DNA from: Pacificoceanicola onchidii | GTDB lineage: Bacteria; Pseudomonadota; Alphaproteobacteria; Rhodobacterales; Rhodobacteraceae | Assembly: GCF_004804335.1 (NCBI RefSeq) | Contig: NZ_SRXY01000001.1 | Span: 1 to 64,000, forward strand | Direction of reading: 5' to 3' | Length of the DNA stretch: 64,000 bases | In this document: positions 32,800-41,434 of the stretch, piece after piece | Layout of the letters: the number at the start of each line of letters is the position of its first letter | How positions within the stretch are numbered: the first letter of the stretch is position 1 | Notes under the pieces: model-generated | What the model was told of the DNA's origin: nothing | Databases searched by the model: none | What the model saw: the letters and a program-made list of their open reading frames with translations, nothing else | Program-made: the position numbers and the translations under genes

Positions 32800-33510
32800 T
32801 CAGCGCAGCATCAGCGGCATGGCAAGCCAGCGGCGCAGGGCGTCCGCCACGGCTTCGGGGGCTTCCAGCGCGGGCAAATGCCCCGCCTCTTCGATCACCT
32901 CCAGCACCGCGCCGGGGATCAGGTCGGCCATGAAAGCATGGCGTTTGACCTCAAAAAGCGGATCCTGCCCGCCGCAGAGCACCAGCACAGGCACCGCGAT
33001 CTTGCGCAGCGTCCCCTGCTGATCACGCCGCCGCTGCAGCGCGCGGGCCTGCCGCAGATACACCTCAAGCCCCAGCACCTCCGCCATGTCCCGCGCCAGC
33101 GCGAGAATGTCATTGCGATACGGTCCCGGTGCCAGTGCCTCCAGCGGCAATTCATACTCCAGCACCTCGCGAAACCGCCCGGTCTTGGCCCGCACGATGC
33201 GCGGATCGCGCTCCGCCGCCTGCTGCGGGGTGTCCGCCAGCGGCGAGGTGTCCATCAGAGCGAGCCGCGACACCCGGTCCGGCGCGCGCCGCGCCACCTC
33301 CAGCGCCACCATGCCACCCATGCCGTGCCCGACCAGCGCGCAGCGTTTGGGCAGCAGATCGAGCATGCCGGAGGCAATCTCTTCAATCCGCTCGCCCTGT
33401 GTCGGGGCGATGCACATGACAGCAAAATCGCGGCTCAGATCCGCCAGTTGCGGCCCGAAAGCGCGCGCATCGGCCAGAAGCCCCGGAATGAAGACAACAG
33501 TTTCGCGCAC
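32800..33510 (-). CDS. Alpha/beta hydrolase-fold protein with Gly at the nucleophile position
   Basis: 236 residues, alpha/beta hydrolase fold. The oxyanion strand is FIPGLLADARAF. The nucleophile elbow reads VGHGMGGMVAL, where the family has GHSMGG, so the catalytic serine is replaced by glycine (codon GGC). The acid GGQDPLF and the His EAGHLPALE are kept. It is therefore either an inactive, ligand-binding hydrolase or one with a changed mechanism. Substrate unknown. A 17 base palindrome GAAAACT-TAT-AGTTTTC lies upstream at 33560-33576. Confidence 0.82.
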   Translation of the reverse strand: MRETVVFIPGLLADARAFGPQLADLSRDFAVMCIAPTQGERIEEIASGMLDLLPKRCALVGHGMGGMVALEVARRAPDRVSRLALMDTSPLADTPQQAAERDPRIVRAKTGRFREVLEYELPLEALAPGPYRNDILALARDMAEVLGLEVYLRQARALQRRRDQQGTLRKIAVPVLVLCGGQDPLFEVKRHAFMADLIPGAVLEVIEEAGHLPALEAPEAVADALRRWLAMPLMLR

Positions 33511-33611
33511 GTCCCAGCCACCCTTCGGTCCGGCGCGGCCCAGCAGACACGCACCAAGAGAAAACTTATAGTTTCCGGCACATTACCAGACCCGTTCGCC
33601 TTGGAAAGAGC

Positions 33612-33644
33612 GGAAAGAAAAACCGGCGCAAATTTGCGCCGGTT
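33612..33644 (-). terminator. Terminator of the LysM-SBP pair
   Basis: AACCGGCGCAAATTTGCGCC plus GGTT is a perfect palindrome (33621-33644), followed on the minus strand by TTTTTCTTT. Confidence 0.85.
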
Positions 33645-33677
33645 CATTAGAGTAGGTCACGGGGCGGAGACCACGGC

Positions 33678-34730
33678 TCACCCGTCCGCCTGCATCCGAT
33701 CCCAGAAAACGCCCAGATGCTTGGAGACAATCTCGTTGTACCTATCGCTTTCCTTGAGCTTCGCCAGCCCCGCATTGAAGCGATACAGGAACGTCGTCCC
33801 GCGCCAGTGCCGCTTGGAAATGATCATATGCATGCCCAGCGACGACACCGGCCGGTCCAGCGGCACAACCTGCCCCTGCAGCCCCATCTCCTTGGTCACC
33901 TGCGCGCCAAGGAAGACGTTCAGAGACACCGCATCAACTTCGCCATCCAGAAGCTTGTTGAAACAGGCCGGCTCATCGTCCGCGCGGACCAGTTCGACCT
34001 TGCCGGTCGTCAGCCATTGCCGTTCCGGCGTGTCGAGGTCAAAGGACAGGAAGCCATCGGGGCGGCAGATCTTCTTGCCAAAGATGTCCTCATCCCGCTC
34101 GAAGGTGAAATCCGAGCCGTCCTTGACGAAGAGCAGCATCAGCACTTCGGCCAACGGATCCGAGAAGTGGTAGTTCACGCAGCGCTCTGAATCGCGCTGG
34201 GAGTCGCAGTCCGGCTGATACCACGGGAAGCCCATGTCAAAGGTCTTGTCGTTGAGCGCCGGGAAATGCTTGCCCCAGTCATTCTCCCAGGTGATCGAAT
34301 AGGTCACCGGGTCCGGCGTGGTTTCCATCGCCGCGTTGACAAGCTCCGTCAGCATCCCCTGCCCCGGCCAGCCGAGATCGGTGAACGGCTCGTAGTTTGA
34401 GCCGGTCAGCAGCTTGAGCTCCGCGTTCTCCACATCCGTCTGCAAGGGGGTTGCATCGGCGGTGACCGTGGTCGCCTCGCAGGGAATGATCAGCATGTCA
34501 CCCGGCTTGACCTGGAACACCGAAGCGGTCAGCGCGACCTCGTTGGCATAGTAGATCAGCGTCCACTTTTCCGGGTCACCATAGCGCGCCTCGGCAATGG
34601 TAAAGATGGTCTCACCTGCCCCGACGCGGTGCGCGGTGGGGGCGCAATCCTGCGCCAGTGCCGCGCCGCCGGTGAGGCTTCCAAGCGCCGCGACGATCCC
34701 CGCCGCGGCCATCTGTGTCCAGTGACCCAT
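33678..34730 (-). CDS. LysM and solute-binding domain protein, second of a tandem pair
   Basis: 350 residues. A signal peptide ends near GGAALAQ. A LysM peptidoglycan-binding domain spans about residues 34-84 (HRVGAGETIFTIAEARYGD). From about 105 on it resembles the family 3 solute-binding fold of amino-acid ABC transporters (LLTGSNYEPFTDLGWPGQGM and later ACFNKLLDGEVDAV). It is a paralogue of the protein encoded just upstream, three bases away. No ABC permease is adjacent, so it may be a wall-anchored sensor or scavenger rather than a transport component. Confidence 0.8.
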   Translation of the reverse strand: MGHWTQMAAAGIVAALGSLTGGAALAQDCAPTAHRVGAGETIFTIAEARYGDPEKWTLIYYANEVALTASVFQVKPGDMLIIPCEATTVTADATPLQTDVENAELKLLTGSNYEPFTDLGWPGQGMLTELVNAAMETTPDPVTYSITWENDWGKHFPALNDKTFDMGFPWYQPDCDSQRDSERCVNYHFSDPLAEVLMLLFVKDGSDFTFERDEDIFGKKICRPDGFLSFDLDTPERQWLTTGKVELVRADDEPACFNKLLDGEVDAVSLNVFLGAQVTKEMGLQGQVVPLDRPVSSLGMHMIISKRHWRGTTFLYRFNAGLAKLKESDRYNEIVSKHLGVFWDRMQADG

Positions 34731-34733
34731 GGA

Positions 34734-35858
34734 TCAGAGCCCCGCCCAGATGCTGGACATATGGGTGTCGATCACGTTGAGGTACTCTCCGCTCTCGCGC
34801 ATCTCATCAAGCCCCGCGTTGAACGCGCCAATCAGCGCATCTGCGCGCGGGTTGTTCTTGTGCGCAACCACATGCAGCCCTTCGATCGCCAGCGGACGGC
34901 GCAGCATCAGCTCCACATCCGAGGTCAGCCCCATGTCCTTGAGCACCACGCGGCCGGTGAACTCGTTCATCGCCACCGCATCGGCGCTGCCGTTCACCAG
35001 ACGGTTGAAGCACTCCTCGGCGCTCACCGGCTGCTGCAGACGCGCGCCCATCTTGGTCAGGTAGTGGCCGCCACCTTGCCGGCTGCCCGCCTCAAAGCCG
35101 AGCGGGCTGCACACGCGCATACCTGCAAGATCGGCTTCGCTGTTGAAGGTGACCGGACGATCACGGGAGGTGAAGAGCACCACCAGCATCTCGAACATCG
35201 GCTCAGAGAAGACGTAATCGGTGCAGACCGAATTGGTGTCGCCCTCTTCGCAGCGCGGCTTTTTCCAGGGGAAGGCCAGATCCACCATGCCGTCGGCGAG
35301 CATCGGGTCAAGGTGCACGGAGCGGTCGTTGACCCAGTAGAACTTGTGCTGGCCGGTGCTGTCATCGGCGACAAAGGCGCGATTCACCAGATCGGTGATC
35401 ATGCCCGAGCTCATCTGGAGGCGGTTGGTGAAGGGGCGGAAATCGTCACCGGCGAGCAGGCGCACATCCACGCCCCCCGCAGCCTCGGCCGCGCTGCGCT
35501 GGCGCGCGGCCAGCTGCGCTTCGGTGCTGACCGGCGCGGCGGCCGGGGCGATCTTCGGCGCAGCGGTTGCGTTGGCTTCGACAACGGTGCCGCCTTTGAG
35601 GCCCGTCGGCAGGCCGTCGATGCAGGGCATGCGGTAGGTCGCGCCCACGCGAATGCTGTCCGGGCTGGCGATGATGTCGATGTTGTTGCGGTAGATCGCG
35701 GACCAGGCGCCGACGTTCTTGTAGAGCTTGTCAGCAATCAGCGACAGGCTGTCGCCGCGTTGGACGGTGTAAAGCCCGCCGCAGGTGTCCTGCGCCTGGG
35801 CCGACAGTGTCGTGGCCGTAACCACAGCGGCAGCAAGCGCGCTCGCGCGTTTCAACAT
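34734..35858 (-). CDS. LysM and solute-binding domain protein, first of a tandem pair
   Basis: 374 residues. A signal peptide comes first (VVTATTLSAQA). LysM covers about residues 30-80 (YTVQRGDSLSLIADKLYKN). A linker precedes the solute-binding-like domain (LLAGDDFRPFTNRLQMSSGM, and SAEECFNRLVNGSADAVAMN). It shares the whole architecture with the following gene, including DMGL-type segments before the end. The start has GGGGGAT upstream. Joint tandem arrangement suggests a hetero-pair or recent duplication. Confidence 0.8.
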   Translation of the reverse strand: MLKRASALAAAVVTATTLSAQAQDTCGGLYTVQRGDSLSLIADKLYKNVGAWSAIYRNNIDIIASPDSIRVGATYRMPCIDGLPTGLKGGTVVEANATAAPKIAPAAAPVSTEAQLAARQRSAAEAAGGVDVRLLAGDDFRPFTNRLQMSSGMITDLVNRAFVADDSTGQHKFYWVNDRSVHLDPMLADGMVDLAFPWKKPRCEEGDTNSVCTDYVFSEPMFEMLVVLFTSRDRPVTFNSEADLAGMRVCSPLGFEAGSRQGGGHYLTKMGARLQQPVSAEECFNRLVNGSADAVAMNEFTGRVVLKDMGLTSDVELMLRRPLAIEGLHVVAHKNNPRADALIGAFNAGLDEMRESGEYLNVIDTHMSSIWAGL

Positions 35859-35989
35859 AGCAGCATCCCCCTAGATTCTGTGCCAGAAATCTGGCGCATC
35901 TAGTGGTCACTCGTCAACCTAAACGCAAGTACTTGTGGTCGACCATAGTGGCTTCCGACATGTTAACAAGGCGTTAACAGCGATATTTA

Positions 35990-36607
35990 TTATTTACGTC
36001 GCGCCAACAGAAGCGTGTGACCATGGGTCTCGGGATCGTTTGGCGCAAAGCTTTCGGTCTCGCAACCCGCAGCGCAGAGAATCGCCCGGTAGTCCTCTTC
36101 GCTCAGTGAGGCGTGATAGACCGGCGCGCCGTTCACGTGGCCAAGCGCCTCGCCCGCACCCGGCCCCACGGTTAGCAGCAGCCGCCCGCCGGGATTGAGG
36201 TGGTCTGCGATGCGCGGCAGGGCCGCGCGCTGTTCGTCCATGGTGAGGTGAAAGAACGAGCCCCAGCCAATGATCGCATCAAAACGCTGGCCCAGATCCA
36301 GCACGCGCATGTCTGCGTTGATCGCCGCTGCCTTCGGAAACCGATTTCGGAAAATCTCCAGCATGGGCTCGGCAAAATCCGCGCCGGTCAGGGCAAAGCC
36401 CTGCTCGGACAGATAGCGGCCAATCGGCTCCCCGGCGCCGCAGCCCAGATCGAGCACCGGCCCGCCTCTGGGCACATCGCGCAAGGTCCGCTCCAGCCAG
36501 CCGCGTTCAAACAAGCTGCGCCCACGCTGCGCATCATACGCGGCGGCTTCGCGCTCATAGGTGGCTTGGGTTGTCTCTGAAAGTCCGGGTGGCGGTGTCT
36601 CGGTCAT
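35990..36607 (-). CDS. Class I SAM-dependent methyltransferase
   Basis: 205 residues. Motif I is VLDLGCGAGE (residues 51-60), followed by LTGADFAEPML (motif II acid) and IIGWGSFFHLT. The rest (HLNPGGRLLLTVG) is the typical post-III region. Substrate unknown. The start at 36607 overlaps the stop of the preceding SnoaL-like gene by ATGA. The frame is open to 36820 but no better start is present. Confidence 0.87.
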   Translation of the reverse strand: MTETPPPGLSETTQATYEREAAAYDAQRGRSLFERGWLERTLRDVPRGGPVLDLGCGAGEPIGRYLSEQGFALTGADFAEPMLEIFRNRFPKAAAINADMRVLDLGQRFDAIIGWGSFFHLTMDEQRAALPRIADHLNPGGRLLLTVGPGAGEALGHVNGAPVYHASLSEEDYRAILCAAGCETESFAPNDPETHGHTLLLARRK

Positions 36608-37656
36608 ACCCCCCGATGTGCCACGATCTGCATCCAGATGGCCAGCGAATCGTAGAGCGTCCATTCCCGGCGCAGCCCCTGCGGGCCGAATTCCGCGTGG
36701 CTCATGCCCATGATGTGCACCGGCGCGCCTGTCGGTGGCCCGAAAATGCCCCAGCCTTCGTGCCGCCCGGACAGCGACCAGCGCACCGCCGCGCGGGCCG
36801 GCATCAGCGGCTCTTCGCATCCCATCGTGTGGTGGACCCTGAACTCCGCCGAGGGGAAAGCCGCGCGCAGGCCCATCCAGAATTGCGTTGCCGCATCATG
36901 GCCAAACTGCTCGACGCCGCCGGGAAAGCTCAGCCCGCAGGCCGCGTCGTACTGGTCCGTGATGGTCTGGAGCTCGCCATCCAGAATCCGCGTCAGAAGC
37001 TCCGCAAACGCCAGTCCCCACTGGCTGCCGTTGCCTTCGCCGGTATAGGGCCCCTGCTGGTCCACCTCCGGGCGAAACGGCATGGTCTCAAGGTCCGCGC
37101 GCTGCCACAGATCGGCCGCCAGCCGCTCTGGCTCCAGCCCCAGTTGCGCGCAGACCGCGCCATGATCCCGCACGCTCCAGATGTCGCTGATGCGGTTGTT
37201 TTTGGCATAGGTTTCAGACAGTTCCCGGTAGCGCAGCGCCCGCCCCGTGGGCGCACCGAAAGGACCGGGACCGCGATGATGACCCTGCAGCCAGACCCGG
37301 CTGGCGCCCAGAAATCCGCGCTCTTGTTTGCCGGTGCTGAACACGTCTTCGGTCAGCGCAACCTGATCGGGCACCGCCACCATCTGTCCTTGCAGATCCG
37401 CCAGAACCGACCCTGTGCCAAAAGCAATCCCGAGCGCGTCGCGGCGGATCACATGGGCATGGAAACAGGATTTCAAAGCGCCCGCGATGGTCCGCTCGCT
37501 GCGCATCACATGGGTGGTCTCGCGCAGGAAATCGTTGAACGCCGGGTCAGAGCCGCTCGCCGCGCGGGCGGCGGCGATCTGCCCCAGAGGCTGGTTCGAT
37601 TGGGTCATGCGCGGCAGGTTGGCCAGCGGATGGCTATGGGCGGGATGTGCACTCAT
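36604..37656 (-). CDS. SnoaL-like polyketide cyclase family protein, two-domain
   Basis: 350 residues. Two NTF2-like halves appear: one around FNDFLRETTHVMRSERTIAG and the RDALGIAFGTGSVLADLQG stretch, the other around DAATQFWMGLRAAFPSAEFR and VRWSLSGRHEGWGIFGPPTG. The GPPTGAPVHIMGMSHAEFGP pattern is usual in the ester cyclase/SnoaL family. A hydrolase, cyclase or binding role is possible. The ATG at 37656 (MSAHPAHSH) is used; 37710 is an alternative. It is translationally coupled to the methyltransferase gene. Confidence 0.7.
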   Translation of the reverse strand: MSAHPAHSHPLANLPRMTQSNQPLGQIAAARAASGSDPAFNDFLRETTHVMRSERTIAGALKSCFHAHVIRRDALGIAFGTGSVLADLQGQMVAVPDQVALTEDVFSTGKQERGFLGASRVWLQGHHRGPGPFGAPTGRALRYRELSETYAKNNRISDIWSVRDHGAVCAQLGLEPERLAADLWQRADLETMPFRPEVDQQGPYTGEGNGSQWGLAFAELLTRILDGELQTITDQYDAACGLSFPGGVEQFGHDAATQFWMGLRAAFPSAEFRVHHTMGCEEPLMPARAAVRWSLSGRHEGWGIFGPPTGAPVHIMGMSHAEFGPQGLRREWTLYDSLAIWMQIVAHRGV

Positions 37657-37736
37657 CTTCGGAGCGCCTCGGGCTGAGAGGGCATGATGCGGGTTCTCCG
37701 GGTTGATCACGCGGGGGCGTCATCACCTTGGCAAGC

Positions 37737-38513
37737 TCAGCCCCGTCCTTCCCGAATTAACCGCACAAGGGTTGTGAAGTAGTTAACCTTGAATCCCGCT
37801 TCAAGAAGATCGCCGGGTGTGTCTTGCCGGATCTCGCTCCAACCCTGCTCGGTCCAATGCCGCCGCAGCATGTCCAGCCCTTCGAAACTGCCCTGTTCGA
37901 TCACCGTGCGTTGCAGAGCCACGCGCAGATGGTCCGGCAGACCGGCAAAGAAATGCCGCGCCTCGGCCTCCTCCTGCGCCTGCCAGATCTCCGACAGGCA
38001 TTGCCCCTTCTCGTCCCAGAGCACGGCCTCGCGCATGAAGGGGGCCACGGCTTCGGTCCAGTAGACCCCGTGCCGCTCCTCCGCCAGATAGCCAAGCCGA
38101 AGCAGTACAACGCCGATCTTGCGGTGTGTTTCGGGCAGGGTGAACGCCGCGCGCGTATCCGGCAAGGTTTCCGCATGGCCCGCCGCGTGGGAGATAAAAG
38201 CCTGAAAGGTATGATCAAAATCAGCCTGCACCGGGCTGAGCCGACCAAGGTGCGGGCGCAGATCCTCCCGCGCAACAACACGTGTGTAAACCCCGCCGCG
38301 CGCCCCCGAAGCAAAGATGCCAAGCCGCACCAGCGCCTCCGCCCCCACCCCGATCACCGGGGACGGGGCCACAAGGCTGCTGCCAAAGGCGCTCTGCTCC
38401 ATGCCAAGCGGGATTTCCCGCGCGAGGTACTCGGCGGCCAGCGTCAATCCCTGCCGCTGTGGCAGGGTCAAAGGCGCATCCTTGGCGCTACGGCTTCGAA
38501 GCGAATCGGGCAA
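37737..38513 (-). CDS. Protein of unknown function
   Basis: 258 residues, soluble, no signal peptide, no recognised domain. Visible pieces are an N-terminal TLPQRQGLTLAAEYLAREIP and a helical centre. The stretch HLRVALQRTVIEQGSFEGLD precedes a C terminus rich in leucine and aromatics. The GC content and codon use match the surroundings. Its neighbours are the SnoaL-like gene and an M15-like peptidase gene in the same direction, but spacing of about 80 bases on both sides gives no tight coupling. Confidence 0.7.
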   Translation of the reverse strand: MPDSLRSRSAKDAPLTLPQRQGLTLAAEYLAREIPLGMEQSAFGSSLVAPSPVIGVGAEALVRLGIFASGARGGVYTRVVAREDLRPHLGRLSPVQADFDHTFQAFISHAAGHAETLPDTRAAFTLPETHRKIGVVLLRLGYLAEERHGVYWTEAVAPFMREAVLWDEKGQCLSEIWQAQEEAEARHFFAGLPDHLRVALQRTVIEQGSFEGLDMLRRHWTEQGWSEIRQDTPGDLLEAGFKVNYFTTLVRLIREGRG

Positions 38514-38591
38514 AGGGGCACTCGTCTCAACTGGTCTGCCCGGACTGTGCCAAGGCGAAAGGCGTCAGGCAAACACTGTGCACCCGCAGAG

Positions 38592-39230
38592 TTAACGTAA
38601 GGGTAACACGGCCCCGGAAATGCCCGGAAAATCGGCATATCGCGCGCGCCGCTGCGCCTCTGGCTCGGACGGCGCGGCACCGGGCCGCAACAGGCAGCCT
38701 TTCGGCGCGATATAGCTGTCGATGCGGCGCTGCGGCTTCGGCCGCCAGGAAATGTTGAAAGCGCAGAGCTTGGGAAAAAACCAAACCTCGGCAAACGGCA
38801 CGTGATCATAAAGCCACCACGCCAGATCCTGCCAGTCGCGCCCCTGCGCGTACTGATCGGCAAACCAGGGGATCGCAATGGAGGCCCCGGCGATAGGCCG
38901 ATCCGGGATGTCCCAGATATGGCACTCCAGATGCCAGTCATTCGCCGCGCAATTCAGCCCGTTTTCATTGCCAAACGCGTTAAGCGCAGGGGCGCGATAG
39001 CCCGAGCGCACAAAGATCCGCCCGAAGGTCTCCTGAAGCGGATCCAGAATGGTCTGACAGAACGCTTCACCCCTTTCGATGGCCAGATCCGGGTCTTCCG
39101 GGATGTTCGGGATACCGTAGAGGTTGCCTATCTCCGAATGCAGAAACTCGCGCAAAAAGAAGTGTTTGGACAGGCGCACACGGCCCAGATCCTCCAGCCC
39201 GCGCATGGATTTCGGTTTGCGGCGTGGCAT
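38592..39230 (-). CDS. Peptidase M15-like protein
   Basis: 212 residues. FFLREFLHSEIGNLYGIPNI and RSGYRAPALNAFGN match the M15_3 family of murein peptidases, whose zinc ligands are His and Asp residues. The C-terminal part DWHLECHIWDIPDR is a plausible ligand region. No signal peptide is seen. Its start overlaps the stop of the VOC gene by one base (TAATG), so the two are translated together. Confidence 0.65.
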   Translation of the reverse strand: MPRRKPKSMRGLEDLGRVRLSKHFFLREFLHSEIGNLYGIPNIPEDPDLAIERGEAFCQTILDPLQETFGRIFVRSGYRAPALNAFGNENGLNCAANDWHLECHIWDIPDRPIAGASIAIPWFADQYAQGRDWQDLAWWLYDHVPFAEVWFFPKLCAFNISWRPKPQRRIDSYIAPKGCLLRPGAAPSEPEAQRRARYADFPGISGAVLPLR

Positions 39231-39658
39231 TACCCGTAGCCGTTCCAGCGAAAGGCCCCTTCCGGCCCCAGCTGTGAAAACGGATTGTGTGCCACTTCCC
39301 AGACATGGCCCTCGGGGTCCTTGAAATAGCTGATGTAGCCGCCCCAGAAGACCTCATGCGGGGCCTTGAGCACCTTGGCCCCCGCCGCTTCGGCCTTGGC
39401 CGCCAGAGCGTCGACCTCTTCGCGGCTGTCGACATTGTGAGACAGGGTCGAGGCCCCGGTGCCGATCTCATCCGGCGACAGGCCCATATCCCGCGCCAGA
39501 TCCTCCAGCGGATAGAGGCCCAGCGTCTGCCCCAGCAGATCAAAGGCAACCACCCCGTCCTGCGTCTCCACCCGGCGCCATCCGAGCGCCTCGTAAAACC
39601 CCGCCGCCGCATCCATGTTGCGCACGCCCAATGTGATCAGGCTGATCCGTTGTTCCAT
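39230..39658 (-). CDS. VOC family protein
   Basis: 142 residues, one vicinal oxygen chelate (glyoxalase-like) domain. The pattern SLITLGVRNMDAAAGFYEAL then GWRRVETQDGVVAFDLLGQ is typical. The end FKDPEGHVWEVAHNP carries the usual metal-site glutamate. Substrate unknown. It overlaps the preceding hydrolase gene by 22 bases and the following gene by one base. Confidence 0.87.
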   Translation of the reverse strand: MEQRISLITLGVRNMDAAAGFYEALGWRRVETQDGVVAFDLLGQTLGLYPLEDLARDMGLSPDEIGTGASTLSHNVDSREEVDALAAKAEAAGAKVLKAPHEVFWGGYISYFKDPEGHVWEVAHNPFSQLGPEGAFRWNGYG

Positions 39659-40524
39659 CTCGTCTCTCCCAAACGTTTAATCCACTCCGTAATCCTCTCC
39701 GCCAGCGGCACCGACTGCCCGGGCGAGAGAATATCCCCTGCAATCACATGGTGATAGCAGTCGTCTTCGGCCCCCATATGCACGGTCTCCACCGCCACCG
39801 ATCCACCCCAGCGCGCCGCCACATGGCGCGTCTGCCCATGGTCGATGATCGCGTCATCTGGATCAAAAAGCACCATGGCCGGGGTCTTGATCGCCGCGTA
39901 GTCAATGCTGCGCGCCGCCCTGACCGCACGCGCCATGGGAAACAGCGCCGCCGTGGGATAGCGCGTGGTCCAGAACACGCCATGCGCCGCGTTGCGCACC
40001 TCGATCTGCCGTTCTTTGCCGGCCACGATTGGCCCCCAGATTTCAACACCCGGCCAGGTCAAAATCCGCGCGGCGGCGGATTTGATACGGAAATTCGGCG
40101 CGAGCATCACCACGCCGTCCACATCCGCCCCCTCGGCCAGCGCCAGCGCCGCCAGCGTGGACCCGGTGGAACAGGTGATCAGAACGGTTCGCTCCCCGAT
40201 CCGCTGACCAATCGCCACAGCCTGCCGCAGGTCGTCAAGCCAATCCTCCAGCGTCGCCTTGCCCATCTCCGCGCCCGGCACCCCGTGCCCCGCAAGCCGC
40301 GTGAAAAACAGGTTGGCCCCAAGCGCCTGCGCCACCAGATCCGGCATCGGACGCAGCTCTTCGGAGGTCGCTGAAAACCCGTGGATATAGACAAGGCTCA
40401 GCCCTGTCCGCACGCCCGCGGCCCCGGCCCAGATCACGCGCTTTTCCGTGCCGGGTGTGATCCCCGGAACCCGCGCCTCCCCGGCGGCCAGTTCAGCATC
40501 CAGATCACCCAAGCCCCGCCCCAT
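39637..40524 (-). CDS. Alpha/beta hydrolase
   Basis: 295 residues. Opening strand SLVYIHGFSATSEELRPMPD; nucleophile elbow LITCSTGSTLAAL with the serine in CSTGS; acid DPDDAIIDH and His DDCYHHV near the end. The form (two hydrophobic caps, YPTAALFPMARAVR) resembles carboxylesterase or lysophospholipase types. It is three bases from the upstream hydrolase stop and overlaps the VOC gene, forming a compact operon. Confidence 0.83.
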   Translation of the reverse strand: MGRGLGDLDAELAAGEARVPGITPGTEKRVIWAGAAGVRTGLSLVYIHGFSATSEELRPMPDLVAQALGANLFFTRLAGHGVPGAEMGKATLEDWLDDLRQAVAIGQRIGERTVLITCSTGSTLAALALAEGADVDGVVMLAPNFRIKSAAARILTWPGVEIWGPIVAGKERQIEVRNAAHGVFWTTRYPTAALFPMARAVRAARSIDYAAIKTPAMVLFDPDDAIIDHGQTRHVAARWGGSVAVETVHMGAEDDCYHHVIAGDILSPGQSVPLAERITEWIKRLGETRWNNGSA

Positions 40525-40527
40525 AAC

Positions 40528-41265
40528 TCAGCCCAGAACCTCCAGCACCGCCTCTTCGATCAGCGCGAGGCACTCCGGCTCGGAAAACCGGTGATCGGCT
40601 CCCTTGACCAGCGTCAACCGCACATCCGCACCTTCGATATGATCAAGCAAAGCCAGAGCGGTCTCGCGCGAAACCGCCTCATCCTCGGTGCCCTGCAAAA
40701 GCCGCACCGGCCAACCCATCGGCAGCGGCGCGCGCAACACAAGGTTCTCGCGCCCGTCCTCGATCAGCCTCCTTGTCACGATATAGGGATCCTCATAGGC
40801 AGACGGCAGTTCGACCCCGCCCTCTTCCATCACCGCCCGGCGCTGCGCGTCGTCAAACCCGGCCCAAAAGCCATCCTCGGTGAAATCCGGCGCCGCAGCA
40901 ATTCCGACAAATCCCGCGACATCAAGCCGTTGCGACAGGATCGACGCGATCCAGCCCCCCATGGAACTGCCCACCAGCACCACCGGCCCCTCCGTCACAT
41001 GCCGCACCACGGCCTCGGCATCCGCCGCCCAGTCGCCAATGCAGCCGTCCTCAAACACCCCGCCGGAGACGCCATGCCCGCTGTAATCGAGCCGCAGAAA
41101 CGCCCGCCCCCGCGCCTTCGCCCATGCCTCCAGATGCACCGCCTTGGTTCCTTCCATGTCCGAGCGATAGCCCGACAAAAACACCACGCAGGGACCGGTT
41201 CCCGCCGTATACGCATAGGCCAAACTCTCCCCGCGCGGCCCGTCAATGTAAGCAATCTCTGTCAT
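40528..41265 (-). CDS. Alpha/beta hydrolase, ABHD10-like
   Basis: 245 residues. CVVFLSGYRSDMEGTKAVHL is the oxyanion region, LVGSSMGGWIA the nucleophile elbow with the Ser, QGTEDEAV the acid and KGADHRFSEP the His. The pattern, with SDMEGTKA after the first strand, is that of ABHD10-type acyl-protein thioesterases. It is the first gene of the hydrolase-VOC-peptidase string. Confidence 0.85.
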   Translation of the reverse strand: MTEIAYIDGPRGESLAYAYTAGTGPCVVFLSGYRSDMEGTKAVHLEAWAKARGRAFLRLDYSGHGVSGGVFEDGCIGDWAADAEAVVRHVTEGPVVLVGSSMGGWIASILSQRLDVAGFVGIAAAPDFTEDGFWAGFDDAQRRAVMEEGGVELPSAYEDPYIVTRRLIEDGRENLVLRAPLPMGWPVRLLQGTEDEAVSRETALALLDHIEGADVRLTLVKGADHRFSEPECLALIEEAVLEVLG

Positions 41266-41332
41266 GCTGCCTCCAGTTCAATCCGCCGCACACAATAGGC
41301 AGCACCGTCAGAAACCCAAGCCCCGAGCCGGC

Positions 41333-41354
41333 TTTCTTCTCTGTCCAAATATCC
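41333..41354. repeat. Short dispersed intergenic motif
   Basis: TTTCTTCTCTGTCCAAATAT followed by CC, the same motif as at 10747, here between the ABHD10-like and Tag-like genes. Confidence 0.6.
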
Positions 41355-41405
41355 AATCGAACCCAAGCGCATCCTCGCCCTGCGATTGCCCGGGCGCAGC
41401 AGCCC

Positions 41406-41428
41406 GTAGGCCGGGGCTCTGCCCCGGC
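41406..41428. repeat. Dispersed GC hairpin repeat with GTAGG side
   Basis: GTAGG followed by CCGGGGC-TCT-GCCCCGG. It is the reverse-orientation relative of the copy at 28541-28565. Confidence 0.6.
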
Positions 41429-41434
41429 ATCGCC

